From assembly GCA_016490735.1 (NCBI GenBank), contig JAEMWC010000372.1, positions 40,001 through 104,000 of the forward strand: DNA of 64,000 nucleotides. The letters run 5' to 3'. Origin of the DNA: Pachyseris speciosa (Eukaryota; Cnidaria; Anthozoa; Scleractinia; Pachyseridae). A model generated the notes under the pieces. That model was given only the letters and a program-made list of their open reading frames with translations, did no database searches and was not told the origin of the DNA. The position numbers and the translations under genes are program-made. The stretch's first letter is position 1. The number at the start of each line of letters is the position of its first letter. Below are positions 21,794-33,900 of this stretch, piece by piece.

Positions 21794-22085
21794 AGGAGAC
21801 TCGTGGGAGCCTTGACCATTCACCACTTCCATTGTTTTTAATTTCTTTTTGATCTCGCAATCGTCCCGACACAAATTGAAAATGATGCTTACCGGTATGC
21901 AAAATTTCTGTGGGGTGGGAGGGGGCGGGGGGGGAGAATGTATATGTATTATGGGAAATGTGGAAGTAGCGAATTGAATTAGGTTCATGCTGGAAACGTC
22001 CTGCATACTGAAAGGGTCTGAATGTTGATGTGTGCATACGCACCATGAAAGAAATGTGATTGTGCATTGTTGGCGCAGGGGGAGC

Positions 22086-22290
22086 AGGGTTGGCGCAGTG
22101 GTGAGAGCGCTCGTCTTCTACCAATGTGTCCCAGGTTCGATTCCCGGTCTCGGCGTCATAAGTGGGCTGAGTTTGCTTCTCTGCTCAGGGAGGTTTTTCT
22201 CTGCGCACTCCGGTTTTCCCCTCTCCAGAATTTGATTTAGTCTTTGCAATTAACTTTGCAATTAAACGGGAAGAACGAAGAAGAAGGCTT
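22086..22290 (+). mobile_element. tRNA-derived SINE with intact A and B boxes
   Basis: A box TTGGCGCAGTGGTGAGAGCG and B box AGGTTCGATTCCCGG lie 30 bases apart, then a body with CTCTGCGCACTCCGGTTTTC and a GAAGAACGAAGAAGAAGG tail. This is the usual Pol III-promoted SINE layout and the best preserved SINE in the window. Confidence 0.8.
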
Positions 22291-22499
22291 ATAACTAGGC
22301 AATAACATAGTTGTAGTAGCTTTTGTGAGGACAATCTCACCAGCTAGTTTGTGGGTATAACATAGAAAGTAAAATTGAAATAATGCTTACCACAAATAAC
22401 TAAGAATAATATAAGATTGAAAATTAAGATCTAAAATCTATTTACATAAGACTAGATTTAACTTTTCATAAAATAAGGTCAAGCTAAAACTAATCAATA

Positions 22500-22925
22500 A
22501 TACAAGGTGTAAAATATAACGGTCATATCAAACCTGACAAGTCTAATTTTCTAATAGTATTTTTAAAAACATTAAAAGATCCAACAGTTCTATACGAGGC
22601 AGGCAGGCATTAAGTTCCATAGTTTTGGCGCCGTAAACCTCCACGATTTTAAACCATAACTTGTAGTGCTGGCCTTTGGCAGCTTCAAAATGTCGTTTCC
22701 TCTTGGGTCGTAATTACCGTTTCTATGTCCGATCAGGTCTTTGATACTCTTTGGTGCATGATCACTATTTATAACCTTGAAAACCGTGCAATATATTTTA
22801 GCGAGGCGTTGATTCACAATTGACGGTAAGCCTATTTTATCAAGTAGTTTACAGTAAGGCGTTTGTTTTTTGTTAAGGGGGTTAATATACCTGAATATAA
22901 ATGAAATAAGTGAATTGATGAAAAC
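22500..22925 (-). mobile_element. CR1/L2-like LINE ORF2 3' fragment
   Basis: Minus-strand frames read LPSIVNQRLAKIYCTVFKVI, then DLIGHRNGNYDPRGNDILKL and TTSYGLKSWRFTAPKLWNLM. After a frameshift comes VFKNTIRKLDLSGLI. This is the C-terminus of a CR1-type ORF2 (RG...L..P...T..YGL.S....A..LWN.LP). Confidence 0.8.
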
Positions 22926-23546
22926 ATTAGTAAGGGAAAATAAGGCACACACAAACACTCAGACAGTCCACTACAACGCGGGTGCATGTCAGGTTGAGGA
23001 CGAACTGTTTTGTGTTCGGCCATTAATTTTTAACCTCCAAATTTAATTTTTAATCACCTTAAAATATTCATTTTTCTCACCTTCCCTTACAATCTTCCCC
23101 TCCCACCTTCTCTCCTTCCTCAACACTCTAAAAATCACCCAAAAATTCTGAGATATTTATGTGGTTATGTGCTACAAAAATATGATGGGTTTTTTGGACG
23201 GCATGAAATCTCGAGAAGATAATAAGGATTAAAGGTAAAAAAGTGACAAAAACGTAGCATTCAGGTATATTGCCCCCTTAAAGACAAAACGGAGGACGCG
23301 CTCGTAATAATGTGAACCATGCTGAGAATACATAGCAAACGAAACGTGAAACGGACTGCAGAGTGTTTAAAATGGATTGCGACATTTAACATAAATTCTT
23401 CAACCTCCCCTAGATCCGCCTTTGACTGATTGTGACAATTAACAGTTCCACATGTGTATAAACAGTACTTTGGTGACTTTTTCGCATATTCCTTGGCGGA
23501 TCCTTCCCAGTCTCCACTCGTTATCCCTTGCTCACCACCTGAAGAA

Positions 23547-23745
23547 GCCAGACAATACACCTCATTCCAAAATAGGGCCAATTTATTATTCTTTTGTTTG
23601 CATGTTAATTACCCCTCTTTGCCTCATTTTCACTTCAAAATTCTTTTGTTTTTGGTACATGTTGACGAGGCAAAGGGGCTAATTAACATGCAAACAAAAG
23701 AATAATAAATTGGCCGCCATTTTGGAATAAGGTGTATAGACTGGC
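23547..23745. mobile_element. Near-perfect palindromic MITE
   Basis: Arms of about 80 bases (GCCAGACAATACACCTCATT... and its reverse complement ending ...ACTGGC) surround a 40-base loop. The arm includes GGGCCAATTTATTATTC and TTTGTTTGCATGTTAATTA. The single-stranded form would be a long hairpin. Confidence 0.85.
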
Positions 23746-23807
23746 GATATCTCTGTATTGAACTGGATCTAGCAAGAAGTGGAGGCTCATGCGGGGAAAT
23801 GCATTTA

Positions 23808-23860
23808 CAGTCGACTCCCGATAACTCGAACCAATTTTGATTTCCCGTGGATTTCTTTCA
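23808..23860 (+). mobile_element. Solitary Tc1/pogo-like terminus
   Basis: ACAGTCGACTCCCGATAACT resembles the termini of pogo/Tigger-type MITEs. I found no matching inverted end downstream, so it may be truncated. Confidence 0.35.
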
Positions 23861-23999
23861 TACAACTACTGTACTTTCAGTACCCTCAGTATCTCGAACC
23901 TCCCTCTTAGTCGAAGCAGTTTTCATTTACCTCCAGGTCTTTTCCTATATAATTTTACCCTCGATAACTAACTAACCTCCTTTTTCAGGACGTGACAAG

Positions 24000-26380
24000 T
24001 CTAAAAATACGGCCCAAAACGTTGAATTTATTTTGGAACAGTCGAGTATTCTTCCTTTTACAGAAACGTAACAAAGGGTTTTTTTGGGATTGTAGAAGTA
24101 TTTTCGGTCCAGTGTGACGTCATCAACACATCAATATGACCAAATTTGGCTAAAGAACGCCATCACTAATGATTTTGCGAAAACAACAAATATTGTTTCG
24201 TTTTTCCGCACGCAAGAGACGCCGAGAAGGTTTCTTTTTTTCCCTGAGGTTGAATCTTTCAATCTTTTATTTACGTTTGGTGCAATATATTCCTTGGTGT
24301 AGCTATCGTGGATGACCCAATTTTAATTCAACCTGTGTCAAACAAATTACCATGCATCTGGTAATTTATTCTCACCTGCGGAGTTTTCATGAAAAATTGA
24401 TAAATGGCGGTGTCTAAACGGCAGATGCCACGCACCTCTCAGTAACCTCTAATTTCATTGGTTCTTATTACCACGCAGCTCCATGGGTCTGATAATTAAT
24501 CAAAAAACTTATATCAAAGAGTTAAAGTTTCTTTATTATGTAAGGAAGCGGCCTGTTTGTTTGAAGAAGTCGTTTGGAAGAGAAAAAGTAACACTGCGAA
24601 AACTGAACCTCACGGTGAGGGAAGTGCACTGCAATCTCTTCCCTTGCCGCTATATAACAGCATCAAAACCAACGCATTGATAAAGTGTCGGTAATTTGCA
24701 AACAAAAGGTAAACATGATAAACGGTAAAACGAATAATTTTACAAACAAAAAAATTTACATGTTAAATCCTAGAAGGCACCGAAGGTCTGTATTTCCATC
24801 TTACGTTTTCCTGTGTGTTCTGCCAAATTTGTGATCCAAAATGTTTGAAAATTCACCTCGGCCTTTTTTTTGTTATCGTCATCTAGTCTCGATTAGCGTC
24901 CGGTTTCATTCAAAAGGAAGAGGTTTAGGTTGTGCCCTTGGCATTTCTAAGCCGAGAAATACGCCCGTCGTCCTTTCGTAACAGACTACATGTATTCTGT
25001 TATATTTTTACCATAAATTACATGTAAATTGGATTACTCCGGTTTTATGGAGATTTTTGTCAATTCATTTTGTTTGCATTGCTTACACAGGGCCAAAACC
25101 TATTAATATTTGCTTGTGGCTAGAACTGAAAACGCGGTAATCCTTCCGCTCACAACAGCTTAATGTTCTTTTGCAAAAAGACCTGGATGTCATTTTGTAT
25201 AACAAAATTTGTTTTTGTTTTTAAGAACGAGATATTAAACACTATTTTGTATGCACTTTTAGTTCAAAACAAAATCCTCAGTAAACAATTTAATTGCAAA
25301 TAAAATTTGCTACATTGCTTTCAGCATTTTTATCACATAGACAAAACGGCTAATAAACTACAATAAAGCTTATTTATTAACCACGCGATTTACAAACTTG
25401 GAAATGCTCACACAGTACTAGAACTTGCGCTGCCAACCATCAAATCCACGGATTTTTCACCCAGTTAGGTCGCGTGTCATGAACCCCGTCGGCGCGGTAT
25501 CGAAGTCATAATAAATGAATCCTGAATGGCCGTTAATTTGCACTGTGTTTATTTTCTTCTCCATTGTCAATGGACAATTAATCTGCCAGAGGAAATACTG
25601 AGCAGTTATTCAAAGCTGGGAAGCTTTGAGGATAGACGTGTATGCCGCACTTTTTTTGGCAACTGTTACGAAATTCAGAGCTGGTAGTAGTGAATGTAAG
25701 GTAAGTTCTGTGTTATATATTTTTGCGACATTTGCGAATCAGTGGTATTTCTTATTGCTAATCAGTAGTCTGCGATAAATGCCAAGAGCACTTTGTCGTT
25801 AGTCTGAAAGACTCACCTGGGTTACACGTTGAAAATCTCGTGTTAATTTTAAACCGTCTAGCGTTGTCCTATTTTGTTAACACATGACGAAGGGACTTGA
25901 AAGGTTCCAGTTTTTTGACTCAATAAAACCCATACCAATGATAACTGGCGAATGTAGTGTTTAGCTTAAGCTAATTAAAAATGCATAATCATGCCGAAAA
26001 TATTACAAACCCGAAAGAGGAATTAAGTGTATTTCAAGTTAAGCAGTAGACCATTAGTAGAAAGAGCGCCGGAGAAAACAGAACTGAAGCATGGCGAAAA
26101 TTTGCGGAATGTTTTGCAGTGGAAGAACCATAAACACACATAAGGCTTCAAAAAAGGGTGCAGTTTTGAGTGTTTCTAGAACTGTACTTTTGTAGTTCCT
26201 TGTATTTACGACGCAAAAGGCGAAGCTTCTGGTTCATCACTCCCCACACCGGTGAAAGATGATCTGTTAAGTAGCCAGGAGTTGTGTTTAGTGCTATAAT
26301 GGATTTACATTTCTTTCCGAGATACAACTGATTATACTCTTTGCCACGAAAAGTTTTCAGCAGGTAACCATCAAACAATA
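24000..26380. other. Intergenic sequence without recognised features
   Basis: AT-rich, with stop-dense frames in both strands and no splice-bounded frame or transposon terminus I can support. Confidence 0.4.
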
Positions 26381-26966
26381 GGGAGCTTAAGCAAAGACGA
26401 CGACGACGGCAACGAAAACGTTATTTTAAAACATAACTTCTCGTTTTTGTAACTCTTCCGCGATTATTCGAAATTGTTTAACTTAAAAAATGCTGAGAAG
26501 TGTTCAGGGACTAAATTGCTATGGATGACGTCAAAGTAAGAAAATAGAAAGAAAAACAATTGCCGTCATTCGCTCACGTTCTCGAGAAAACACAAAATTT
26601 GGTCATTTCACGTTGTTGTTTTGCAGAGGACGGCAAAGAAATGTACCAAAATGTAAAACGCACGTGCAGGCGATTGTTTTTGCTAATAAACGGTAAAAAA
26701 CAAGCAAGGCTGGTTACACGGCTAGGAATATATATTTAAACCAATATTTATTCCTAGCCGTGTAACCAGCCTTGCTTGTTTTTTACCGTTTATTAGTTTA
26801 CAATTTTATAGCTGGTTAGATCTATTACAGGATCCGGCTCTTCTATTTTGCAACGGTGGTCCTTGCTATTAAGTATTTTCCAGTGTTTTCGATTGTTTTT
26901 GCGCATTAAAGTCTATTGCTTTGTGACGTTCTCGTTGCCGTCGTCGTCCTCGTTGCTTAAGCTCCC
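26381..26966. mobile_element. MITE with TA duplication, carrying a nested hairpin
   Basis: Left end GGGAGCTTAAGCAAAGACGA, right end CTCGTTGCTTAAGCTCCC, with GACGACGGCAACGA continuing inward. Flanking TA at 26379-26380 and 26967-26968 suggests a Tc1/mariner-type target duplication. See the hairpin inside it. Confidence 0.8.
26683..26796. repeat. Perfect 48-bp inverted repeat (hairpin)
   Basis: Bases 26683-26730 (starting CTAATAAACGGTAAAAAACA) are an exact reverse complement of 26749-26796, with an 18-base loop. It sits inside the larger MITE and is probably a younger insertion or a folded internal domain. Confidence 0.95.
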
Positions 26967-27015
26967 TAACCCTCACCCTATCCAACCCTAGCCCAAACCT
27001 CACCCTAATCCTAAT
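26964..27015 (-). repeat. Degenerate telomere-like array, CCCTAA strand
   Basis: CCCTAACCCTCACCCTATCC and following CCCTAG, CACCCTAATCC variants. TTAGGG is the usual metazoan, including cnidarian, telomere repeat. It begins exactly where the MITE ends. Confidence 0.6.
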
Positions 27016-27295
27016 CGTGAGAGGATGTGAATTGAACTTAATTGCGTAAATCAGAATGATACCCATTTTTCAGGAACTCGAAGTCGATAACACAGGAATC
27101 CCTGGGGTGCAGCTCATGTTCCTTTTGCTGGCTTGAGAAAATTGAGGTAACGTGACTAGTACTTTTGACACCAAATACTAGTAGCGATGGCTAAGTTTAG
27201 TCAAAGCATAGGCTTAGATTGAGGTTTTTAGGGCAAGAGTTATTGTTTTGGCTAAAACGTTAAAGATCTGTGGCTTGAGGTAAGGCTAGATTGGT

Positions 27296-27343
27296 GGGTT
27301 AGGGTTAGGTTAGGGTTGGGGTTAGAATTAGGGTTAGGGTTAG
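27296..27343 (+). repeat. Degenerate telomere-like array, TTAGGG strand
   Basis: GGGTTAGGGTTAGGTTAGGG followed by TTGGGGTTAG and AGGGTTAGGGTTAG. It is in the opposite orientation to the array at 26964 and about 280 bases from it. Confidence 0.65.
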
Positions 27344-27620
27344 CTCTGGGGTCAAAATATGCATTGTTCTTGCTCCTACATTGCGCTTTGCTACAGCACC
27401 AAGCTCTTGAGGCCTGTTGCAGGTACCTCACCCCCTCCAACTATCTGTCATTTGCTCAGAATTTCACAAACGTTTGCTGAAATACTATTTTCCATGGGTT
27501 CTCCCTGTTTGTAGCGTTCACAAGTTGAAAATGTGAAACGAGCTACGAAAGGTATTTTTTGTTAAACACAGCACAGCCCCGTGGTCGAACATCAGTTGCT
27601 ATCATATTATTTATTTTCAG

Positions 27621-27791
27621 ATGACTGTGTTTTGCGGCAAAAGCGGCAACCAAGTGATTTGCCTTCATATCACCACCAATCGTAAGAGGTTCTCGGTGCC
27701 CTTGGACCACCCTAGAGGGTGTTGCACTCTTCAGAGGCTGGCATGCTCTGCTCAATACTGGGGTTACGAATTTGCTGTGCGTGGAAGGGAG
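27621..27791 (+). CDS. Isolated coding exon, protein family not recognised
   Basis: 171 bases (57 codons, phase 0 both sides) between ttatttattttcag and gtaagt. It encodes MTVFCGKSGNQVICLHITTN, then LDHPRGCCTLQRLACSAQYW and GYEFAVRGRE. GC content is clearly above the flanks and the frame is open, as for a real exon. The WGYEF-type tail recalls the WGY(K/E)F motif of some large multidomain proteins, but I cannot name the family. No partner exon is evident within several kb, so it may belong to a gene with very large introns, or be a retained fragment. Confidence 0.5.
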
Positions 27792-27879
27792 GTAAGTTTA
27801 TAAATAATTCTCGTACCAAAATCAGTTAAAATACAAATTAAGGACAACCCTCAACAGAGCTGAAACTGAGCGGTTTCAG

Positions 27880-27958
27880 TAGCCTGCGTGCAGACGTCTC
27901 CTATTTCCTTTGTTGCAAGCGGAAACAAAGGGAAGAGGGGGCGTCTGCACGCAGGCTA
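27880..27958. mobile_element. Mini-MITE, TIR TAGCCTGCGTGCAGACG
   Basis: TAGCCTGCGTGCAGACGTC at the left and GCGTCTGCACGCAGGCTA at the right, with (CC)TATTTCC/GGAA..GG inner pairing. Starts 89 bases after the isolated exon. Confidence 0.8.
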
Positions 27959-27964
27959 GGTTGC

Positions 27965-28235
27965 AGTTGAGTGTCGAAAGTAATTCTCGTTTGCTTTGGT
28001 TTTCCCTCATTTCGTTCTGAGATTGGTTAGTTAAGCTCGTCGCGCCACTTTCTCAACCAGTAAGAAGAAAAACCAAAACCAATCGCGACTTGCACGCGCA
28101 CATATTCCGGCGCCTTGCGTCAGTTACATGTATTACTTCGTATGCTGATTGGTTGATTGCGCTGTTTTCGTCTGTTGTGATTAGTCAGAGTAATTGCTTC
28201 AGTTGGTTTTGATTTTTCGGCAACCAAAACTGAAA
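27965..28235. repeat. Dispersed element, copy 1 (paired with 62570-62845)
   Basis: Shares GAGTGTC.AAAGT, CACTTTCTCAACCA, AACCAAAACCAATCGC, TTACTTCGTAT and TGTTGTGATT.GTCAGAGTA in the same order with 62570-62845. Confidence 0.75.
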
Positions 28236-28794
28236 ACAATGACTTTTTCCTTTCTGTTGACTGAGCATCGCACAGGGTCCGAGGAAGTGCAACGAAGAGT
28301 TTTGAACCTGTAGTTGTTTTTCATCCATAAGTATCCGTTTTCATTTGAATCGTTGTCCACACGTTTTCAATGGATCGAAAACAAATCAAATGAAAACAGT
28401 AGTCTCTAGTCTCTAGTGACGACACTTCTATTGTTGTTGTTACATCAAAGTTTTTGAAAATTTACATTTGAACGATTGATTTTTTTATTTTTTTATTATT
28501 TTCTTTCTTCCGTACCCGGCACCCAAAACAAGAAGACAAAATAACCCAAGGCCAGGAGCGTGTAATTGAAATGCTACTAAATCTGAAAGTAACCGAGTCA
28601 CGTTTAGTGTGTATACAGTAATTTTCATAGTTCAAAAGTAGTTACGGTATAGGTGCATATGAGATGATCATTTAGCTAATAATAACTTTAATGATCCATC
28701 TTTGACAGAGAAATACAATGGATTTACAGTATAAGAAATAATGTAAAAATTACAATAAAATGATTTCCAGACCTCACGGTTTTACCTGGAAATA

Positions 28795-28840
28795 ATAAAT
28801 ATAAATATAAATATAAATATAAATATAAATATAAATATAT
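28795..28840. repeat. (TAAATA)n microsatellite
   Basis: About seven copies of the hexamer. Confidence 0.9.
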
Positions 28841-28990
28841 ATAGATATATAAGTGTACTATACATTTCGATATGATACAAGAGCTGGCGAAAGTCGTTGG
28901 GCCATAGCACGTCCGAATTGGTCTCTAAGTGAGTGAAAACTCGTCGCAGATTGTTTCAAGCCTTGTTCAGTTTGTAAGGATGAGCCATTG

Positions 28991-29278
28991 GCCGTATTTA
29001 TACTAGAGACGGATCATCCGTCTGGGACGAGCTTGGGCAAAGAACGGTAGCTCGTCTGATAATCCGTTTGTGTATAAATACGGGCAAGGAGACTGATCAT
29101 CCATCACACGAGCTATCGCGATAGTCCGTCTTGTGAGACGAACCATCGTGGATAACTCGTCAAGACCGGGATGATCCGTCTTTGTGTATAAATGCGTAGT
29201 TCGTCTCAAAGTCCTTCTCGTAATTATACTAGACGGATGATCCATCTGGATAGATGATCCGTCTCCAGTATAAATCAT
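28991..29278. mobile_element. MITE with iterated GATGATCCGTCT units, GCCATTG duplication
   Basis: Termini (GTATTTATACTAGAGACGG... and ...CCGTCTCCAGTATAAAT) are inverted. GATGATCCGTCT-like units and GTGTATAAA recur inside in both orientations. The 7-mer GCCATTG flanks both sides (28984-28990 and 29279-29285), a likely target duplication. Confidence 0.8.
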
Positions 29279-29289
29279 GCCATTGATCC

Positions 29290-30895
29290 CAAGAGCGACA
29301 AATTCAATTGCTGTCTAATCCTTGGTTGAGAAAATTTGTGAAAACAAGATCGAAATTTTAGGAAGTACAATTTAGAAAAGTGTAAGCTTTACCGGTGGAA
29401 ACGTACGAGATGTCATGGCACCACCTCTTTCAAACAAAAAGAAAGGATTTTTATATATTGTACCCCAACTATGATTTCCAGCAGACCTAACACATAAAAC
29501 AGTGCACAAAGAAAGATTACTTTTGACTAAAACAAAATTAAGAGAACATACATGACAGATATTTCAGTCGGAAACCACCAGCTGGTATGAAGAGGTGTCC
29601 ATGGTTTCCATGTGTTTATGAATGCGATGATTGGGTTAAGTGAGAGAAGACAGGAAAACCAACACTGACCGCAATTAACTGAACATCGTGAAAAGGAAGA
29701 CGTTTTATTTCAGTAAAGTTTTTAAACGGTTTGGTCTGGCGGCGATCGTCGGTCAGTCTGTAAACATGGTAAACGGAATATTTTGATAAGCAGAAGCTTC
29801 AATGTATTTAATTTACCTGTGATGTAGAGGTTCTTGAAAATACGTATCCTCTTTAGTAAAAACACGAATCTCCAAAAATAGCATCTAAATTAATATGCCT
29901 GTGGGTTTTTTGTACTTATTTGTTATCATGCAGTTTTGAAACTTGGTAGAAATCCAATCCTTGAGCCTACGACTACCGTGTTACTGTGATTCAATAAACA
30001 CAACCTTGTCTAATATTGCCATCATTCCTTCTGTCACATCCTTTGGTTAGTTTCCTCTAACACATTACCTCGTTTGTTCTCGTGTCTCGTCTCAAACGTT
30101 TGTGAAAAAGATTTTGGCAGTCGACACTGAACGGATATTTTCGGCCTGGTTTTCACAAGCTACGCAGAGAGACAGACGTAAAAATATAGTTCAGTGTGAT
30201 ATTGCGCTCACGTCGGGCCTGTTTTCACGTAGTCATCAGTAACTCCCGGCTGTGACTTCCGCTGATACTTATGTTTTTGCTGAGTCACAAGTGAGTACTG
30301 GGCTTAAATAATAAAATGTTGTCACTTACATAAAATTCTAACTTAGTACACTTTATATTTTGCCTAATTCTGAAACGTCGTAACAAATGAAGCCCGGGTG
30401 CTGGCATATAAAATACTAGTAGAGTTTTTTTTTGGTTAATTAATCGAATTAGTTATTTTCATTTGCACTCTGTACATACTTATCAAATGATGCCAGAACT
30501 GTCTCTAAAACGTTTTTTACTAGACAGACTCATTAGCCGGCAAAATGATCTTAGTCCAAACGATTAAGGACGTGATGGAATTTCGCTCGACCTTAGTTGT
30601 TTATTTCTTCCAGTTTTCTTTACTTTCGAGAAAAGCTTTGTTTCGAAGCATCTATCCGGTACAGCCATGACTCACTTTCCATTTTTGGCTGCAAGAAAAT
30701 GCCCTTTATTTGCAGAAAACAAACTTTTTCCGACGAGAGGAAGTTTCATTGAGTTTCAGTGAGTATCAGCGAATATGGAATAACAATCCTTATGGTAACC
30801 ACAGCAACGTGTTGATAACTCTTCCCAGAATCCTTCGGTCTGTACGATCGAGCGGCTTGTCACGTGACACAATCTTCTCCTGAAAAGAAATAATC
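29290..30895 (+). promoter_or_regulatory. RAF upstream region
   Basis: 1.6 kb before the RAF start codon, containing the presumed promoter and 5' UTR. I see no clear TATA box. CACGTG lies at about 30861 (E-box, 35 bases before the ATG). The ATG context atcATGG has A at -3 and G at +4, a strong Kozak match. A non-coding first exon cannot be excluded. Confidence 0.4.
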
Positions 30896-30967
30896 ATGGA
30901 GGTCGATGCCCAACACACTCTAGCTTTTGAAGATCTCGAGCAGAATTGCACGAATCATGAAGTGGAG
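30896..30967 (+). CDS. BRAF: RAF exon 1
   Basis: 72 bases from the ATG to donor gtaatt, phase 0 out. Encodes [20 protein letters not shown] and HEVE, an acidic N-terminus much shorter than the Gly/Ala-rich start of human B-Raf. Confidence 0.85.
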
Positions 30968-33900
30968 GTAATTTGCAAAGTACCTTAACTCTGATAAAAA
31001 CGACTGCGAAGGTGTAGCGAGGCTGTCTGGGCCATGGTTTTGCTGGATTTACGCTTTCGTGCAGAGCTGCCGAGCAAAAGTTGTTTTGTTTTGCTGGGTT
31101 CATAATATGGGGATAATTCTTACGACAATTTATCAACGGCAAGAGTAATGTTCCTCGTGTTTGCCGCGTTCAACTCTTTTGCAGGTGACAAGCTTACAAA
31201 AGGTGATCAAGCTTACGAAGGAGAATCTGGACAAGATAGAGGGGCAATTTGTGAATGTACAGCATCCGCCGTCAATATTCTTTGAGGTTGGTGACAATTT
31301 TTGAATGGCTAGCAAGTAGTGTATGGCTAGGAATTGTTAGTAATGGCCTAGAGGTTTGTATGAAAATTTTCAATTTGAATCAGGATCGCCAAACTCCAGA
31401 AAACGCTATTCGTCTGAAATGTTTGCATTTTGTTTTAGAAATTATTTTTTGCAGCATTTTGTCATGATCAGCGAGGATTTAATTAAGCTTAAATCGAAAT
31501 CTCGGCAACAACACCTTCCAATAACCGGTTACAAATTTTATGATTAAAAATTATTTAGCTATAAGCTTATATTTCATCTTGTCCGAACCTTTATGCCGTT
31601 ATTTTACGGAAAGATTTGAAGAACTAACGCGTTTGCTCATACTTTGCATAACAGCTAGCAAATTGGTATTCCTCTTCTCCATAGATGGCACTTTTGATTT
31701 GCTGCTTGCAAGCTCGAACCCCAAGCTCCTCATTTGCGAGAAGTGAAGTCATTTCCTTTTTGTTGGTGCTTGTAGGCGATAAGTTTAAGATTTTCAAATT
31801 ACCAACTTCCGTTTGATCGACTGTGTGTCACTATATGTGTCCGAAAGGCATGACTGACAATACTTGGCAGAGTTGAACGAACATGGTGTTATCGTTAACA
31901 ATACTAGTGTATAGGTCACGTACATGGTTGTAGCAAACTCGTTTTTGGCTTTCATTTAGTCAGTTTGCTTTCTTGTTTCTCGATGAAGTCGGTTGAAAAG
32001 CTGATTGATCTTTGTCAGCGCTGTGTGGCCATGTGTTAGTTCAGAGCATTCCATGTAAGTTTCCCGATATTGATGGTGATCGCACGAAACTTCTACCTGC
32101 ATGTTGTTATTGTCGCTGGGATCAATCACGATTGGTAAACTTGTGATCTCATGTAATTTTGCTCGCTTTAAGTTCACTTTCAGGGAAAGCAACGTTGTTT
32201 TATTTTCGGTAATCGAGTAAGTCGCAAGCAGGGCAATTCTGTCTTTAAGTGCTCAAGTTGTTCCGAGATGAAAGACGTTCATTTTTCTCCAGCCATTCAA
32301 GCTTACATAATTACAGTGATGAAAGCTAATCAGATGAGTTTTTTTTTTCACACTCCGCCCTATCATGGTCGCGATCTCAAGCAAGTGCTAACGATCTGAT
32401 TACTTGGAGCATATGAAAGAGAAGTGGTTACATTTTTGAGTGAAAGATCATCTCACAAAGATCCAAACAAATTACATTTCTTTAAATTCTTATGTAATAG
32501 TTTGTATCATATTGACTGTTTTCTTAAAGAGAAATCCAAACATCTAAAGAACCACTGTTATTTCAGGTTTACATCTATTACTTTAGCTTACAAAGTGTCA
32601 CTCGTTGCTTTTTACTTAGTACTGGAGTTGTGATAAAATGTTGTAGATGTTGTTGTGCTGTATCTGTTTTTTGAAATTGCATCAAATGTGGATCAGCAAA
32701 ACTCGCAATGTAATGCCATAACATTTATGAAACAAACCCTTTGATTAATTTTAAAGGAATATGTTGACTTGAAGAACAAATTAAGCGAATTAAGAACTCG
32801 AGAAAAGCTACTGTTGGAGGGAAGAACATGTTCAACATCGTCTGCAGAGCCCAGTCCTCCTTGTACGACACCTTCCTCTTCCGGTGCTACATCACCAATT
32901 CCAAGTTCGAGAAGTAGTTTTACTGGGAGTGATCACCCATTCTCACCACAGCTCCGAGCGCACATACGAGTGTATCTCCCCAACCATCAGTATACTGTGG
33001 TGAGTACATGCGTTCATGGATTAATGGTTCCAGTTCCGGATCAATGCTTTAAGGTGTTTTTTTTCCTGCAAAGTAGCTTATTGCATTATGTAATTTGCAA
33101 ACTCTTGTTTGGACACGGTGTAAAGTAGTCTCCATGACAACTACAGAGGGTCTCAAACCTGGCCATGACTATTGAATTGAAGTGAAAACTTGTCTTTTTA
33201 AATAGTTTTTCATTATCTTTATAAATACAGTGTAAAAATATCATTTTTGCTCAGAGTACAGGAAGATATATTGGTTGGAACTGTGGTCTTGATGACTTCA
33301 ATTTTTCTATGTGATTGATCAAATTTTTATAAATTCTTAACTTTCCAAAATAAAAGGTTCAATGGTTGAATTTATATTTTTGTCTAGAGAGAAAGAGTTT
33401 CAAAAAAATTAATTATTTAAGATAATTTGTTTAAATTTAAGATATGATCAGGCGTGCTTCCGATCAGTTTTCAATATTTGACCTTGCAACCTTGGTAAAG
33501 TACTGGCACATTTGTATAGACCAATATCACATTTCTGATGAACAATAGATTTTGCCTGTCCAGACTCGTCATCAGGATGAATTCTAGCTCCCATTGGATT
33601 AAGATCCTTTGTGTTTGCTTGTTTTGTGGACGAGGCTGGACGGGCAAATCTATTGTTCACAACAAGCGTGATATTAGTCTATTGTTGAGTGTTAATCATA
33701 TTTTCTGTGCACAGGTGAAGTGCCGTCCTGACGTCACCTTACGAGAAGCTTTGGATAAAGGAATGAGAACAAGAGGTTTGACCCCTGAAACATGCTTAAT
33801 ATGCCATTGTGGCTCAAGGTAACTTGTTTATTCTTTGATCTCCATTCTTTGAATTGTCATATCATTTCTGGTACAACTGTCATTTTTTCTATTTTAACCT

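Noticed and set aside
21750..22124. 124-codon minus-strand frame
   Set aside because: Spans a MITE end and a G-rich tract; composition is low-complexity.
23261..23581. 106-codon minus-strand frame
   Set aside because: Overlaps the left arm of a palindromic MITE and lacks splice sites or a recognisable domain.
27075..27137. Possible exon after tttttcag encoding ELEVDNTGIPGVQLM
   Set aside because: Short, ends in a stop with no donor, and has no supporting homology.
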